Source: Candidatus Nitrosopumilus sp. (GTDB lineage Archaea; Thermoproteota; Nitrososphaeria; Nitrososphaerales; Nitrosopumilaceae). Taken from it: a stretch of DNA of 64,000 nucleotides. The translations under genes were made by a program, and so were the position numbers. Positions 9,030-19,587 of the stretch are shown in pieces. Where the stretch lies: the NCBI GenBank assembly GCA_029263475.1, contig JAJCXK010000071.1, positions 1-64,000 on the forward strand, given 5' to 3'. A model generated the notes under the pieces. That model did no database searches and had not been told where the DNA came from. It saw nothing but the letters and a program-made list of their open reading frames with translations. Position 1 is the stretch's first letter. Each line of letters begins with the position of its first letter.

Positions 9030-10562
9030 TTAATCCAATAGCAAGTCTTTTTGCACCAGTCCTTGCGTTGATTCTACTGCAATGTCTTTCATCTTCTCTG
9101 CCTTTGCCCATGCGTTTACTGCGCTCTGATCTGCCCCCATTATCTTTTCCTTCACTTCGTCGACGTGTACTAATGATGGAAGATTTGTCCATTGCCCTAC
9201 TAGTACTGCATCTCCGACGTTAAGTGATGCGAGCTGTGCAATTAGTTCACGACTGGTGGACTCTGTAGCTGAGGCTATTTGTCTTTGGTCGTCTTCTTGG
9301 ATGATCTTCATGATTGCAAATGATCCCATCTGACTCAATACGTTTAGATCTACACTTCTGGGTCTTTGAGATACGACGCCCAGCCCCAGCCCGAACTTCC
9401 TTCCCTCTCTGGCTATCTTTGCTGCCCAATACTTTGCACTGGTATCGTGATCCTTTGGAATGAATACGTGCGCTTCCTCGATGATTATGAAAAGAGGTGA
9501 ACTGAATCTGAAGTTTCTCTCCTTCTTTGTTCTTCCATGTCGTGCTATGCTTGCATCCTTTCGATCCTTGAGCAGCTGCTGTAAGTAAAATGCGACGGCA
9601 ACGTTTGCTTGCTTTTCTGATAGCTCTGAAATGTTTAGGATATTCGTACGACCTTCCTTGATGAAGCTGATTGGATCTCCCATGTCAGGATCCAATATGT
9701 CCTCGAATCTTCTTTGGGCTTCCTCTATGATGTCTTGAACTCTGTATGCTGATGTCCTGATCTCTTTGATCTTCTTGTCTTCGGAATTTACGATAAAATC
9801 CACTTCGTTTTCCAGCTTGCTCCAAAATTCCTTTGATTCTTTGACATGTTTTGTAAATGCCATTCTTAAAACACGCTGCTGCACGTTTGCACCGTCTCTG
9901 ATCTCCAACACTTCTGAGAGTTGTTCCGCATCTAACAGTCTTGGATTAATTTTTGCGTCTATCACGTTGACCCGTGGAATATTCAGGCCTGTGTAATCAT
10001 TGTGATAATCAAATATTATGACGGTTCCTTTCAACTTTGAAATCTGTTTTGTTACTAGTGATACCAGGTTACTTTTCCCCATTCCTGTCATTGCCAAGAT
10101 TCCAAGATGTCTTGAAACAATTTTATCCAGATTCACTTTGGCATCCACTGACTTGTTACGTAGTAAATTCCCGATGCTTACCCATCCTTCTTTTTTGGGG
10201 CTGAATATTTCCTCTAGGTCCTGCTTTGTGGGTGGGGTAATTTTTGTACCTGGAATTGGTGGAATCGCAGGTATCATTGATTGCCCCCTTCGCAAATTCT
10301 CTAAAAATCCCAAAATCCCTATGTGTGCCGTGAACGTCTTGTCTCTTTTGTTGATCTCTGCAATTTCGGTACTTTCTGATGCCTCGTCAAAGTTCTTCAC
10401 ATCAGTAAATGCCGCACTCGAAATTGATGATCTTTCCACCAGTCCAAGAATTTCTCCCTCATCGGAATCTATCTTGATGTATTCTCCTACTGACAGGGCT
10501 CTGGAAGTCATTGCGGTTACGAATGTGGGTTTTGATTCGCCTATCACGTAACCTAAACTCAA
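9030..10562 (-). CDS. herA: HerA-type bipolar DNA helicase/ATPase
   Basis: GMGKSN Walker A, IIEEAHVFIP Walker B; between nurA and mre11. Confidence 0.92.
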   Translation of the reverse strand: MSLGYVIGESKPTFVTAMTSRALSVGEYIKIDSDEGEILGLVERSSISSAAFTDVKNFDEASESTEIAEINKRDKTFTAHIGILGFLENLRRGQSMIPAIPPIPGTKITPPTKQDLEEIFSPKKEGWVSIGNLLRNKSVDAKVNLDKIVSRHLGILAMTGMGKSNLVSLVTKQISKLKGTVIIFDYHNDYTGLNIPRVNVIDAKINPRLLDAEQLSEVLEIRDGANVQQRVLRMAFTKHVKESKEFWSKLENEVDFIVNSEDKKIKEIRTSAYRVQDIIEEAQRRFEDILDPDMGDPISFIKEGRTNILNISELSEKQANVAVAFYLQQLLKDRKDASIARHGRTKKERNFRFSSPLFIIIEEAHVFIPKDHDTSAKYWAAKIAREGRKFGLGLGVVSQRPRSVDLNVLSQMGSFAIMKIIQEDDQRQIASATESTSRELIAQLASLNVGDAVLVGQWTNLPSLVHVDEVKEKIMGADQSAVNAWAKAEKMKDIAVESTQGLVQKDLLLD

Positions 10563-11395
10563 CCCAGTACCTCACGTGAACCTATTTCGTTGCTTAAACC
10601 TAACAAGCTAATCATCTTTGAAAGTTCTTTGTCAGATATTTTACAGTTATTGTGAGCAAGCTTGAGTGAATATGGATATCCTCCCACGCTGGTTTTGAAT
10701 AGTTTGTTCATCGTCGATCTTATTTTATCTTCATCGTGGTGTTCGCCCAGAAACTCCAGCTTGATGATGGGGGTTGAATCACTCAATCTTACAAATGTTG
10801 AGGAGATTATTTTATCTGTCCCGTATTTTTTTTCTACGAATATTTTACTAAATCCTGGATTGTTTGTTACGTGGTTATAGTAGAAAATGTCTCCTGCAAG
10901 AGATCCTAGTTTTTCAAACTGTTTTCTAGTGTTTGATGTCTTTGCGACAAAGATCACATTGTCTTTCTTCATCATCGTTTTAACAATCAATGATCCCAAT
11001 CTCGCTTGTCTCGTCATCAGTTGAGAATGAAGTGAGCCATCCATAAGCACCATGTCCACGTCGTCTACAGTTTTCTCACATGCCTCTATTTCCATTTTAC
11101 TAGCTATGCTTGAAATGTCGTCTGCTGCACCAAGCCCTGATTGATGTAGATCTACCAATACCTCGCCATCATATTTTACTGAAACTGCCGTAGTTGCCCA
11201 CAGCTCAATACCTTGAAATTTTGTGTTGTTGAAACTGCTATCAATTCCAGCTGTGATCACTTCTTCTTTTGTAGGCGTGAATTCTATCCAATTCTCTCGT
11301 GCTTTTTGTAAAATCTGCTCAAACTTTGGACCTTTTAGAATTCCAAGCATCTTGTCTCTGTTAAGAATAGCATCTTTGTATACGGTATTGAGCAC
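10559..11395 (-). CDS. nurA: NurA 5'-3' nuclease
   Basis: NurA-like AGIDSSFN... and LMDGSL acidic motifs; overlaps herA by 4 nt. Confidence 0.85.
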   Translation of the reverse strand: MLNTVYKDAILNRDKMLGILKGPKFEQILQKARENWIEFTPTKEEVITAGIDSSFNNTKFQGIELWATTAVSVKYDGEVLVDLHQSGLGAADDISSIASKMEIEACEKTVDDVDMVLMDGSLHSQLMTRQARLGSLIVKTMMKKDNVIFVAKTSNTRKQFEKLGSLAGDIFYYNHVTNNPGFSKIFVEKKYGTDKIISSTFVRLSDSTPIIKLEFLGEHHDEDKIRSTMNKLFKTSVGGYPYSLKLAHNNCKISDKELSKMISLLGLSNEIGSREVLG

Positions 11396-11468
11396 AACAA
11401 TACTTTGCCGGTTTGAATAAAATCTTTAGGTTATGTTAAACTTTGACAAAGATGATCTACCAAATCCT

Positions 11469-12449
11469 TTATCCTATTCTGCCATTTAGAATAATTTTTT
11501 CATCCGTATTTGATGGGGTGGATCTGTCAATGTATCTGATCTCATACTTGTCTCCGATGTGAACTGGCTTTCCATCTATCTCTCGTGGGATCTTAATCAT
11601 TACTTCAAATGTACTTGTGTTGGGGCCTGTTTCAATTAGGTATGCGGAATTTGCATCAAATCTTGGATTGGCAAGTGTGGTCCTGATCCCTCCTTCTCCT
11701 CTGAATTCTAATTTACTTAGAGATATTTTGTCCTCGTCTTTTGAGTCTCTGTTTGCATCCGGCTCATAAATTCTTACAACAAACTCGTGTCCAATTCTGG
11801 AACCGCCTCCAGATGACTCTATGTTGGCAAATGTTTTCGTAAGTGGGATTGATTTTACCAGTACTCTTTTATCTCCTGAATGATCGGAATTATCAAGATA
11901 TTTTATCAATACGATGTCATTTTGATTCAGCTTCCTTCCGTCAATTGTATCTGGCAATTTCAGCTTGATGTAAAATTTACCCGTGTCCTGCCCCGTCTCA
12001 ATCATATTTTTAGGACCGTCAATTGCAATTCCGTCAATTGTAAATTCAAACAATCCTTGAATCGGAATAACCTCAACTCCCCCATGTGCCACGTTCAAAT
12101 CATGATCTGTGATGTAAAAATTCACTATTGACATGCTTGATGCTGGAACTGTCTCAATCTCTTTTTCTGATGCTGGAACGGTCCTAATCTCCTTTTGCAA
12201 ATCTGTAAATTTTATTGAATTAAACAGCATTCCTCTCTGATGCATCTTTTCAACTGTTTCTGGTTTTACACAAGCAGGCGTGCCGTTATTTCTAATCACC
12301 AATTCTAACCCTGTGTTGCACTGAATTTCTTCCACCAAAATGCCGTTTTTCAACTGTTTTTTGGGTGATTCCATGTCCGCATTGGCAAAACTCATCATTG
12401 AAAGTATCGTTATTGTCATGATGCTAAACAAAATTTTATTTGAACTCAA
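11469..12449 (-). CDS. Hypothetical secreted protein (thaumarchaeal beta-sandwich-like)
   Basis: 326-aa ORF, signal peptide, CNTGLELVIRNNGTPACVKP motif. Confidence 0.7.
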   Translation of the reverse strand: MSSNKILFSIMTITILSMMSFANADMESPKKQLKNGILVEEIQCNTGLELVIRNNGTPACVKPETVEKMHQRGMLFNSIKFTDLQKEIRTVPASEKEIETVPASSMSIVNFYITDHDLNVAHGGVEVIPIQGLFEFTIDGIAIDGPKNMIETGQDTGKFYIKLKLPDTIDGRKLNQNDIVLIKYLDNSDHSGDKRVLVKSIPLTKTFANIESSGGGSRIGHEFVVRIYEPDANRDSKDEDKISLSKLEFRGEGGIRTTLANPRFDANSAYLIETGPNTSTFEVMIKIPREIDGKPVHIGDKYEIRYIDRSTPSNTDEKIILNGRIG

Positions 12450-12546
12450 GATTTGTTTTGTTTTAGTTTTTTTATCTTAAATAGATTGATGGTGAATCAT
12501 TCTTGATTTTTCTTTAGCATCATATTGGAGAGTGTTTTTTCAATAG

Positions 12547-13119
12547 ATGGAAGAAATTTTGGAATTGGTAAGAGATGCTGAACTGTTTGCAAAAGAAAAA
12601 CTTTCTGGACTTGTCAGAAACGATGGAATAATTTCATGTTCAAAACATTTGGATGACGTAGTAAATCGACTAAAGAGTTTGGGTGTGGTAGATGAGGAAA
12701 TCCTTTGTTCAGGTTGGCTTCATGATACTATGGAACAGACTGATCTAAGCTTTGATGATTTGTACGAGAGATTTGGCAGCAAAGTTGCAGTATCCGTGTC
12801 GGATCTTACTCCGGACATGACGTTGTCAAAAAAGAAGAGAGAGCAGGCATATGTCAGACAGCTTGGGGATTCTTCATTTGATTCAAAGATGATTAAATTG
12901 TGTGATATCTCTGCAAACTTGAGTGATCTAAAAAACTATGACACGTCAAAATCGAAAAAATTACGTCTGGTGAGGCAACAGAGACGTTATCTGTTGGCAG
13001 TCAAAGATGATTTATTATCCAACATCGACTATCCCAAAATTCAAACTCTGCTGGCAAGTATAGAACAAGTACTAAACAGATTTGCTAAAAGACCGTCTAA
13101 AACCAAATCAAAACAATAG
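12547..13119 (+). CDS. HD-domain protein resembling SpoT/MESH1-type (p)ppGpp hydrolases
   Basis: HLDDV...GWLHDTMEQTDLSFDDLYERFGSKVAVSVSDLT. Confidence 0.7.
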   Translation: MEEILELVRDAELFAKEKLSGLVRNDGIISCSKHLDDVVNRLKSLGVVDEEILCSGWLHDTMEQTDLSFDDLYERFGSKVAVSVSDLTPDMTLSKKKREQAYVRQLGDSSFDSKMIKLCDISANLSDLKNYDTSKSKKLRLVRQQRRYLLAVKDDLLSNIDYPKIQTLLASIEQVLNRFAKRPSKTKSKQ

Positions 13120-13173
13120 TGATTTTTGTGTAATTGCTAGAATTAATTAAGTAATCTTTTCTAATGATACTGT

Positions 13174-13992
13174 TTGACACGAATTGGTCTGTTAGGGTGT
13201 GGTGTGATTGGTACTCAAATTGCAATTGCAATCGACTCTGGCAAAATCCCTGCAACCCTTACTCATGTATATGATGATTCCAAAGAGGCATCTACAATAT
13301 TGGTTGAAAAATTAAAAAACAAACCTGAGATTGTTGAAAATCCTCATCTGCTATCTTCTCATCCGGTAAACATCATAGTTGAGGCCGCATCTCAAGATGC
13401 TGTAAGGGATGTCGGATTGAGTGTTCTTCAAAATAAGCGTGATTTTATGATCATGAGTGTTGGAGCGCTACTTGATGAATCAATCTATGAGATATTGTCT
13501 GATGCTTGCAAGGACTTCAAAAAAACAATACTTCTTCCCTCTGGTGCAATTGCCGGTCTGGACGGAATTAAATCGGTTAAGGATGAGCTAGAATCTGTAT
13601 CTATCACAACAACCAAACATCCTCGTTCCTTAATGGGTGCAAAGTTTTTTGAACATTCCGAAATTAGTTTGAATTCTATCAATTCACCAACGGTGATTTT
13701 TGAAGGATCTGCAAAAGAAGCAGTATCTTTATTCCCTGCAAACATCAACGTTGCAGCACTGCTCTCTTTGTCTGGAATTGGCAGTGACAAAACTGGTGTA
13801 AAAATTGTCGCTGATCCTGATGCTGATAAAAATACTCATCATATAGAGGCCTTTGGAAAATTTGGAAAGATGGCCTTCACCATTGAGAACTTTCCAGATC
13901 CTGAAAATTCAAAAACGAGCAGGTTGGCCATTTTATCTGCTATAGAAACTCTGAAAAAATACTGCTCGGATGATATTCAGATCGGCACATAA
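13174..13992 (+). CDS. nadX: L-aspartate dehydrogenase
   Basis: Rossmann GLLGCGVIGTQIA; GAIAGLDGIKS; next to nadA; TTG start. Confidence 0.85.
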   Translation: MTRIGLLGCGVIGTQIAIAIDSGKIPATLTHVYDDSKEASTILVEKLKNKPEIVENPHLLSSHPVNIIVEAASQDAVRDVGLSVLQNKRDFMIMSVGALLDESIYEILSDACKDFKKTILLPSGAIAGLDGIKSVKDELESVSITTTKHPRSLMGAKFFEHSEISLNSINSPTVIFEGSAKEAVSLFPANINVAALLSLSGIGSDKTGVKIVADPDADKNTHHIEAFGKFGKMAFTIENFPDPENSKTSRLAILSAIETLKKYCSDDIQIGT

Positions 13993-14085
13993 TATGGCAA
14001 TAATTGCCACATTTGGCGATTTTCTAGAAAATTTTGGTCTACTTCATATTCTTTAAATCCAATCTGATTTGAGTTTCTACTGTTT

Positions 14086-15042
14086 ATGCTGATGCAACAA
14101 TCATCTCATCTTAAAGATGAGATTTTGAGACTGAAAAAAGAAAAGGATGTGGTAATTTTGGCACACAATTATCAAATTCCTGACGTGCAAGATGTGGCTG
14201 ACTTTACTGGGGATTCTTTGGGTCTCTCTAGGCAGGCAGCTACAGTTTCGCAAAAGACTATCTTGTTTTGTGGTGTAAACTTTATGGCCGAGACTGCCGC
14301 AATTATCAGTCCTCAAAAAACTGTTTTAATTCCTGATTTGGAAGCTGGCTGCTCGTTATCTGACTCTATCACCGTTGATGAATTACGCAATTGGAAAAAA
14401 CAGCATCCTGGTGCTATTGCAGTTGGGTATGTCAATACCACTGCGGAAATCAAAGCAGAACTTGATTATTGCTGTACCTCGTCAAATGCTGTGAATGTAG
14501 TAAAAGCAATTCCTGATGATCGAGATATTTTATTTCTACCTGACATGTTTCTTGGCTCTTACGTTGCAAAAATGACTGGGAGAAAGAATATGCACATTTG
14601 GGCTGGTGAGTGTCATGTTCATGCTGGAATCACTCCTGAGGATGTCACTAAAAAATTAAACTCTATGAAGGACACTGAGTTCGTGATTCATCCTGAATGC
14701 AGCTGCACCACTCCTTTGATGTATGATGTTGCAGACGGCAGCTTTGATGATCAAAAAGTCTCAATTCTTTCTACTGAGGGGATGCTAAATCATGTAAAAA
14801 AGTCAAACGCAAAGAACTTTGTTGTTGCCACTGAGACCGGGATTCTATATCGTATGAAGAAAGACAATCCTGATAAAACCTTCATTCCAGCTTCTGAAAA
14901 AGCTGAATGTCAGTATATGAAAATGATCACGCTTGAGAAGGTGTATGACGCATTGGTGCATGAAAAAAATATTGTCACTGTTCCAAAAGTCATTGCTGAC
15001 AAGGCCCGTTTGGCCATAGATAGAATGCTTGCAATTAGTTAA
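14086..15042 (+). CDS. nadA: Quinolinate synthase A
   Basis: LAHNYQIPDVQDVADFTGDSLGLSRQA; HPECSC; conserved Cys residues. Confidence 0.95.
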   Translation: MLMQQSSHLKDEILRLKKEKDVVILAHNYQIPDVQDVADFTGDSLGLSRQAATVSQKTILFCGVNFMAETAAIISPQKTVLIPDLEAGCSLSDSITVDELRNWKKQHPGAIAVGYVNTTAEIKAELDYCCTSSNAVNVVKAIPDDRDILFLPDMFLGSYVAKMTGRKNMHIWAGECHVHAGITPEDVTKKLNSMKDTEFVIHPECSCTTPLMYDVADGSFDDQKVSILSTEGMLNHVKKSNAKNFVVATETGILYRMKKDNPDKTFIPASEKAECQYMKMITLEKVYDALVHEKNIVTVPKVIADKARLAIDRMLAIS

Positions 15043-15058
15043 ACAGTGTGTGTGATTT

Positions 15059-15451
15059 TTGACCGGATTGTTTGGCAGGACTTCAAAAGATCCTAATCTC
15101 AAAACCAATGTTGAAAAATTTAAAGAATTTAAGAAACTGCTTAAGGCAAAAAAATACGATGAATCTTTGAATGCAGGTCTGAATCTATTAAAGACAGCGC
15201 CGAATCATCATGATGCATTGTTCATGGTGGGGAGCATTTATTATTTAAAAAACAAGCACAGGTTGGCAGTCTCATACTTTGAAAAATCCCTTGGCATCGG
15301 AGAATATGACGTCGATGTATTGCTTTTGAAAGCCTATTCTCATCAAAAATTAGGTGAACACAAGCGAGCAATTTCCTGCTGTGAGAAAATTTTGGAAATT
15401 GATCCAAAAAATAAATCCGTGGATGAACTACTGCGAGAATTAGAACTTTAA
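15059..15451 (+). CDS. TPR-repeat protein
   Basis: Repeated 34-residue helical motifs. Confidence 0.7.
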   Translation: MTGLFGRTSKDPNLKTNVEKFKEFKKLLKAKKYDESLNAGLNLLKTAPNHHDALFMVGSIYYLKNKHRLAVSYFEKSLGIGEYDVDVLLLKAYSHQKLGEHKRAISCCEKILEIDPKNKSVDELLRELEL

Positions 15452-16269
15452 ATCTCCAAGCTCATGTCAATTCCTTGAACCGAATTTGTAATGCTTCCAA
15501 CTGAGATAATGTCTACCTCTGTTTGTCCGTATTTTGAAATATTTTTTATGTTGATTCCTCCTGATGCTTCGATCTTCACTTTGCTTCGAAGTTTTTGATC
15601 CTTGAGTGTCTTGATGGCCTTTTTAATTTGAGATGGGGTAAAATTATCTAGCATGATTATCGTTGCATTCTCTTTTGCTGCAAGCACTGCATCTTCTATA
15701 TTCTCAACCTCGACCTCGAATTTTATGTGTTTCTTCTTCGTTTTTTTAATCAATGTCTGCAGCGATTCCCCTACTGCGATATGATTATCCTTTATCATCA
15801 CCATTTCATCTAGTCTTAATCTGTGTTTTTTACCTCCTCCAATCTCAACCGCCTCTTTGTCAAAATATCTTAGTCCTGGAGCTGTTTTTCTTGTAGCGTA
15901 AAGTTTTGTCTTCTTTGGAATTTTTTTAACCATTTCATTTGTCTGAGTTGCGATCCCACTCATTCTTGTGAGGAGATTGAGAACAGTTCTTTCGCATGTC
16001 AGTATGTTTTTTGCATCTCCTGTGATGATCATAATGCTTTGATTTGGTTTTATTCTGGAGCCGTCTTTTTTTAAAATTCTGGTGTGGCATTTCTTTAATT
16101 TGAAAATCTCTTTCGCATAGGATGCCCCTGCCACAATGGCGTTTTCTCTGGAAATAATTCTAACAGATATTCTTTTCTTGTCTAAAAGCGCACTTGTGAT
16201 GTCTCCTTTTCCAATATCTTCGTCAAGAAATTGAGCTAATTGTTTCTTGGAATTAAATTTCAATGTCAT
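15448..16269 (-). CDS. nadC: Nicotinate-nucleotide pyrophosphorylase (carboxylating)
   Basis: DEDIGKGDITS, TRKTAPGLR, GGGKKHRLRLDEMVMIKDNH. Confidence 0.95.
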   Translation of the reverse strand: MTLKFNSKKQLAQFLDEDIGKGDITSALLDKKRISVRIISRENAIVAGASYAKEIFKLKKCHTRILKKDGSRIKPNQSIMIITGDAKNILTCERTVLNLLTRMSGIATQTNEMVKKIPKKTKLYATRKTAPGLRYFDKEAVEIGGGKKHRLRLDEMVMIKDNHIAVGESLQTLIKKTKKKHIKFEVEVENIEDAVLAAKENATIIMLDNFTPSQIKKAIKTLKDQKLRSKVKIEASGGINIKNISKYGQTEVDIISVGSITNSVQGIDMSLEI

Positions 16270-16308
16270 TATTTAACGATAATGTAATTTTAAAGATTTA
16301 GAAACTTT

Positions 16309-16497
16309 CTATGTTACTTTGATTGCATACTTGCCTTTTTTTGTAATGTTGAGTGTTTTTGAGATTTCTGAATTTGTAGGATCAACAACTAGTACAACTC
16401 CGTTCCAATCTGGCGTCAAGTCTGATGATTTACAACTCGGACACACTTTGAGAGTAGTTACAAATTTACATTTACGACATGCCATTTCTCTAGCCAT
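16309..16497 (-). CDS. spt4: Transcription elongation factor Spt4 / RNA polymerase subunit E''
   Basis: MAREMACRKCKFVTTLKVCPSCKSSDLTPDWNGVVLVVDP; the track ORF is over-extended at its N-terminus. Confidence 0.9.
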   Translation of the reverse strand: MAREMACRKCKFVTTLKVCPSCKSSDLTPDWNGVVLVVDPTNSEISKTLNITKKGKYAIKVT

Positions 16498-16498
16498 C

Positions 16499-17086
16499 TT
16501 AACTTGCCTCTGCTTTAGTTGGTTCATCTGAACCGCCGTTGGCTTTTTTAATTTCTTCTGCAATCCATTCATCTGCACCCAGGAATGGTTGTCTACATGT
16601 AATTCCGATTTTACCCATAGCAGCTGCCTTACCAAGTGAAACTGCGGTGATTCTTGCACGGAGTACTGAGCCCACTTTGAGAGTTCTTCCACTTTGATTA
16701 GCTAAAATCATTCCCGACTTGACATCACTCTTTAGATAATCATCCATCACTTGTGACAAGTGAAGTAACGCATCTGTTGGACCGATTCTGACAAATGCTC
16801 CAAAGTCAGTGATGTCTACAATTTCACCTTGGACAATTTCTTGTAATTTTGGATAAAATGTCAATGCTTCAAATTCAACTTTATGAAAAGTTCCACCGTC
16901 TCCGGCGATCATTTTTCCCATTTCGTCTACTTTTGCATCTAAAATCATTATGATGTAGCCTAAATCTGCATTAATCATGCTCTCGTATTTTTCTTTGAGA
17001 ATGTTTACTGCTGCCTTTTTGAGCGTGGTTCCAAACAGTCTTGGGGGAATCCTAACAACATCAACTAGGGTGGATATAGAAAACAA
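16499..17086 (-). CDS. rpo7: DNA-directed RNA polymerase subunit Rpo7 (RpoE1)
   Basis: DVVRIPPRLFG, S1 domain GEIVDITDFGAFVRIGPTDALLHLSQ. Confidence 0.93.
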   Translation of the reverse strand: MFSISTLVDVVRIPPRLFGTTLKKAAVNILKEKYESMINADLGYIIMILDAKVDEMGKMIAGDGGTFHKVEFEALTFYPKLQEIVQGEIVDITDFGAFVRIGPTDALLHLSQVMDDYLKSDVKSGMILANQSGRTLKVGSVLRARITAVSLGKAAAMGKIGITCRQPFLGADEWIAEEIKKANGGSDEPTKAEAS

Positions 17087-17459
17087 ATGTACTATTTTTC
17101 TTGAATTTCAATTTATGAATGTTTAGGTGATTTATGCCTAAATTTTCAAAGATATCATTAATTTTTTAAACAAATAACATTTTTTTAATGTCTGATTGAT
17201 GTTTGAGCGATATGAAATAATCGATCTATTCATGATGGAGTTGAATGATCGAGTTGAACTTTGTTTATTTCAAGTTTTATCTTTTTGAAATGATTATGAG
17301 ATGGGAATATTCAAAGAATCACCTTCCAACGATTACCTGTTGTGACAAATTATCTGTAAAATTAGAAGATGTGTTTGATATTATTTTAAATTTGTAAAAT
17401 AAAAGAAACTGCTCTGAACTAACAGTATTTAATAGAATTATAATGACTTGATAAATAAG

Positions 17460-17657
17460 ATGGCGGAAAAATGTCCTGATTGCGGATTGACATTACTGCT
17501 TACTGCTTACAGTCCTAACACAACAAGCGGTAAGGAGAGAATCGGATTTAATCCAATTTTAAGTGAGAGAGAGGTAAAACCCGAACAAAAGCTAGGAAAA
17601 TTATGCAGAAAATGCCATTGGAATTCTATGGGAATATCTCAAAAGGATTTGGAATAA
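17460..17657 (+). CDS. Small zinc-ribbon protein
   Basis: MAEKCPDCG...LCRKCHWNSMGI. Confidence 0.6.
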   Translation: MAEKCPDCGLTLLLTAYSPNTTSGKERIGFNPILSEREVKPEQKLGKLCRKCHWNSMGISQKDLE

Positions 17658-17766
17658 TTCGTTGAAAATTGAATCGTTTCACGTCAATATGTGTTGAAAA
17701 GTCCAGACTAGTACTGTATTGCCACTCCGCTTATGTTTAAATAATGTAAATCTGCTTTTTGACGCA

Positions 17767-18894
17767 ATGGTTGGAATAGATCAAGTTCTTGAAAAACTCA
17801 GTACTGTCATTGATCCTGATTTGAAAAAAGATATCGTATCTATGGGCATGATAAAGGACTTGGAGCTAGCTGATGGCAATTTGAAATTTACTTTGGAATT
17901 AACAACTCCTGCATGTCCCTTCAATGTGGAAATTGAAGATGATGTACGAAAAGCCGTTGGAGAATTGCCAGATTTGAAAAATTTTGACATGAATGTAACG
18001 GCAAAGGTGATGGAAGGACGTTCACTTGATGATGATACTGGAATGAAAACTGTTAAAAATATTATTGGAGTTGCAAGTGGAAAAGGTGGCGTTGGAAAAT
18101 CCACTGTTTCTCTAAATTTGGGATTGGCATTGGCACAAGAGGGGGCCAAAGTTGGATTATTGGATGCTGATATTTACGGTCCTAGCATTCCATTGATGCT
18201 TGGAATGAAAGATGGTTCAATGGAAGTTGAAGATAACAAACTTCAACCTGCGGATTCTCACGGGCTAAAGGTTGTGTCTTTTGGTTTCTTTGCAGATCAA
18301 TCAAATCAGGCAGCAATTTACCGTGGTCCAATTATCTCTGGAATCCTAAAGCAATTTCTCGTTGATACTAACTGGTCTGAATTGGATTACCTCATTGTAG
18401 ATCTTCCTCCCGGAACTGGTGATATTCCATTGACCCTTGCACAGACAATTCCAATTACCGGAATTCTAGTTGTTACTACGCCACAGGATGTTGCAAGCCA
18501 TGTTGCGGTAAAGGCAGTTTCCATGTTTGAAAAGTTGAACGTGCCAATCATCGGTGTAGTTGAAAATATGAGTCACTTTATCTGTCCAAACTGTGATGAT
18601 AAACATTACATCTTTGGCGAGGGAGGTGCAAAGAAAATCAGTGAACAGTTTGACATGCCATTCTTGGGTGAGATTCCGTTGAATGCTGGAATTATGTCTG
18701 GTTCTGATCTTGGCAAACCCATTATGATTACGAATCCTGAATCTCCAAGTGCCGTAGCCTTCAGAAAGAGTGCAAAAAATATCGCAGCCCAGTGCAGCAT
18801 TATTGCTGCAAAATTGCAAGAAGAGGTGGCATCTGAAAACGCTACTGGTGATGGTGAAGAACAATCCTCATCAGAGACAACTACTACGACATAG
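17767..18894 (+). CDS. Mrp/NBP35-type P-loop ATPase with N-terminal DUF59 domain
   Basis: GVASGKGGVGKSTVSLNLG; DUF59 N-terminus; CPNC. Confidence 0.93.
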   Translation: MVGIDQVLEKLSTVIDPDLKKDIVSMGMIKDLELADGNLKFTLELTTPACPFNVEIEDDVRKAVGELPDLKNFDMNVTAKVMEGRSLDDDTGMKTVKNIIGVASGKGGVGKSTVSLNLGLALAQEGAKVGLLDADIYGPSIPLMLGMKDGSMEVEDNKLQPADSHGLKVVSFGFFADQSNQAAIYRGPIISGILKQFLVDTNWSELDYLIVDLPPGTGDIPLTLAQTIPITGILVVTTPQDVASHVAVKAVSMFEKLNVPIIGVVENMSHFICPNCDDKHYIFGEGGAKKISEQFDMPFLGEIPLNAGIMSGSDLGKPIMITNPESPSAVAFRKSAKNIAAQCSIIAAKLQEEVASENATGDGEEQSSSETTTTT

Positions 18895-18905
18895 TCTAGA
18901 TTTCC

Positions 18906-19400
18906 GTGAACTTACCTGACTCCTTAAGAGAACAATTGAAAATTCCTTTGGGGGTTCTTTTACCTGAAAGTCAGGCCGACAAACAAAATATCCAAAAATT
19001 TCTTTCAGATGATTCGTATGTAATCACTGTCGGCGACAGAACCACTGAGAAAATGATTAATTTTGACCTGATTCCGTCACTGCAAATTATTGACGGTCAG
19101 GAAAAAAGAAAAAAAAGAGAGCCGCCAAAAATTGCTAATGCTGTAGAATTGACTGTGGATAATCCAGCAGCTGAAATTACTCAACAATGCATTGACATTA
19201 TAAAAAAAGCACTTGACATGAAACCCCCTGTTAGAATCAGCGTTAACGGGGAGGAAGATCTTCTTGTTCTGCCCGTTTGCGTTCATGCCCCGGAAAATTC
19301 AGTTGTCTTGTACGGACAACCAAATGAGGGACTGGTCATAGTCGAGATTACTCCACAAATTAGAAATAAAACACAAACTCTTCTTGATTCAATGGAATAA
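18906..19400 (+). CDS. DUF359 family, likely GTP-dependent dephospho-CoA kinase
   Basis: GDRTTEKM...KREPPKIANAVELTVDNPAAEIT, VNGEEDLLVLP, YGQPNEGLV. Confidence 0.8.
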   Translation: MNLPDSLREQLKIPLGVLLPESQADKQNIQKFLSDDSYVITVGDRTTEKMINFDLIPSLQIIDGQEKRKKREPPKIANAVELTVDNPAAEITQQCIDIIKKALDMKPPVRISVNGEEDLLVLPVCVHAPENSVVLYGQPNEGLVIVEITPQIRNKTQTLLDSME

Positions 19401-19587
19401 TTGGGGTGTGATGAGACGGTGGCTGTATGATTGATGATTACCCTACTAAAACTTCTGACCCTATTAATTCATAAATCAAAAGTTACTGCTTGATACATAA
19501 TTTTTCTATTGGTGTCAATAACGTTTGGTTGCGCGTATGCAAAATAATGACATTTCAAAATAAACGCATATTCTTCAAAGATTGACA

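Noticed and set aside
10018-10551. 177-aa plus-strand ORF opposite herA
   Set aside because: Antisense shadow of the HerA coding frame
5820-11395. NurA-HerA-Mre11-Rad50 cluster as a novel defence system
   Set aside because: This is the well-known archaeal DNA end-resection operon
17087-17459. 370-bp gap with short ORFs (e.g. MIMRWEYSKNHLPTITCCDKLSVKLEDVFDIILNL)
   Set aside because: No motif, coupling or terminator support
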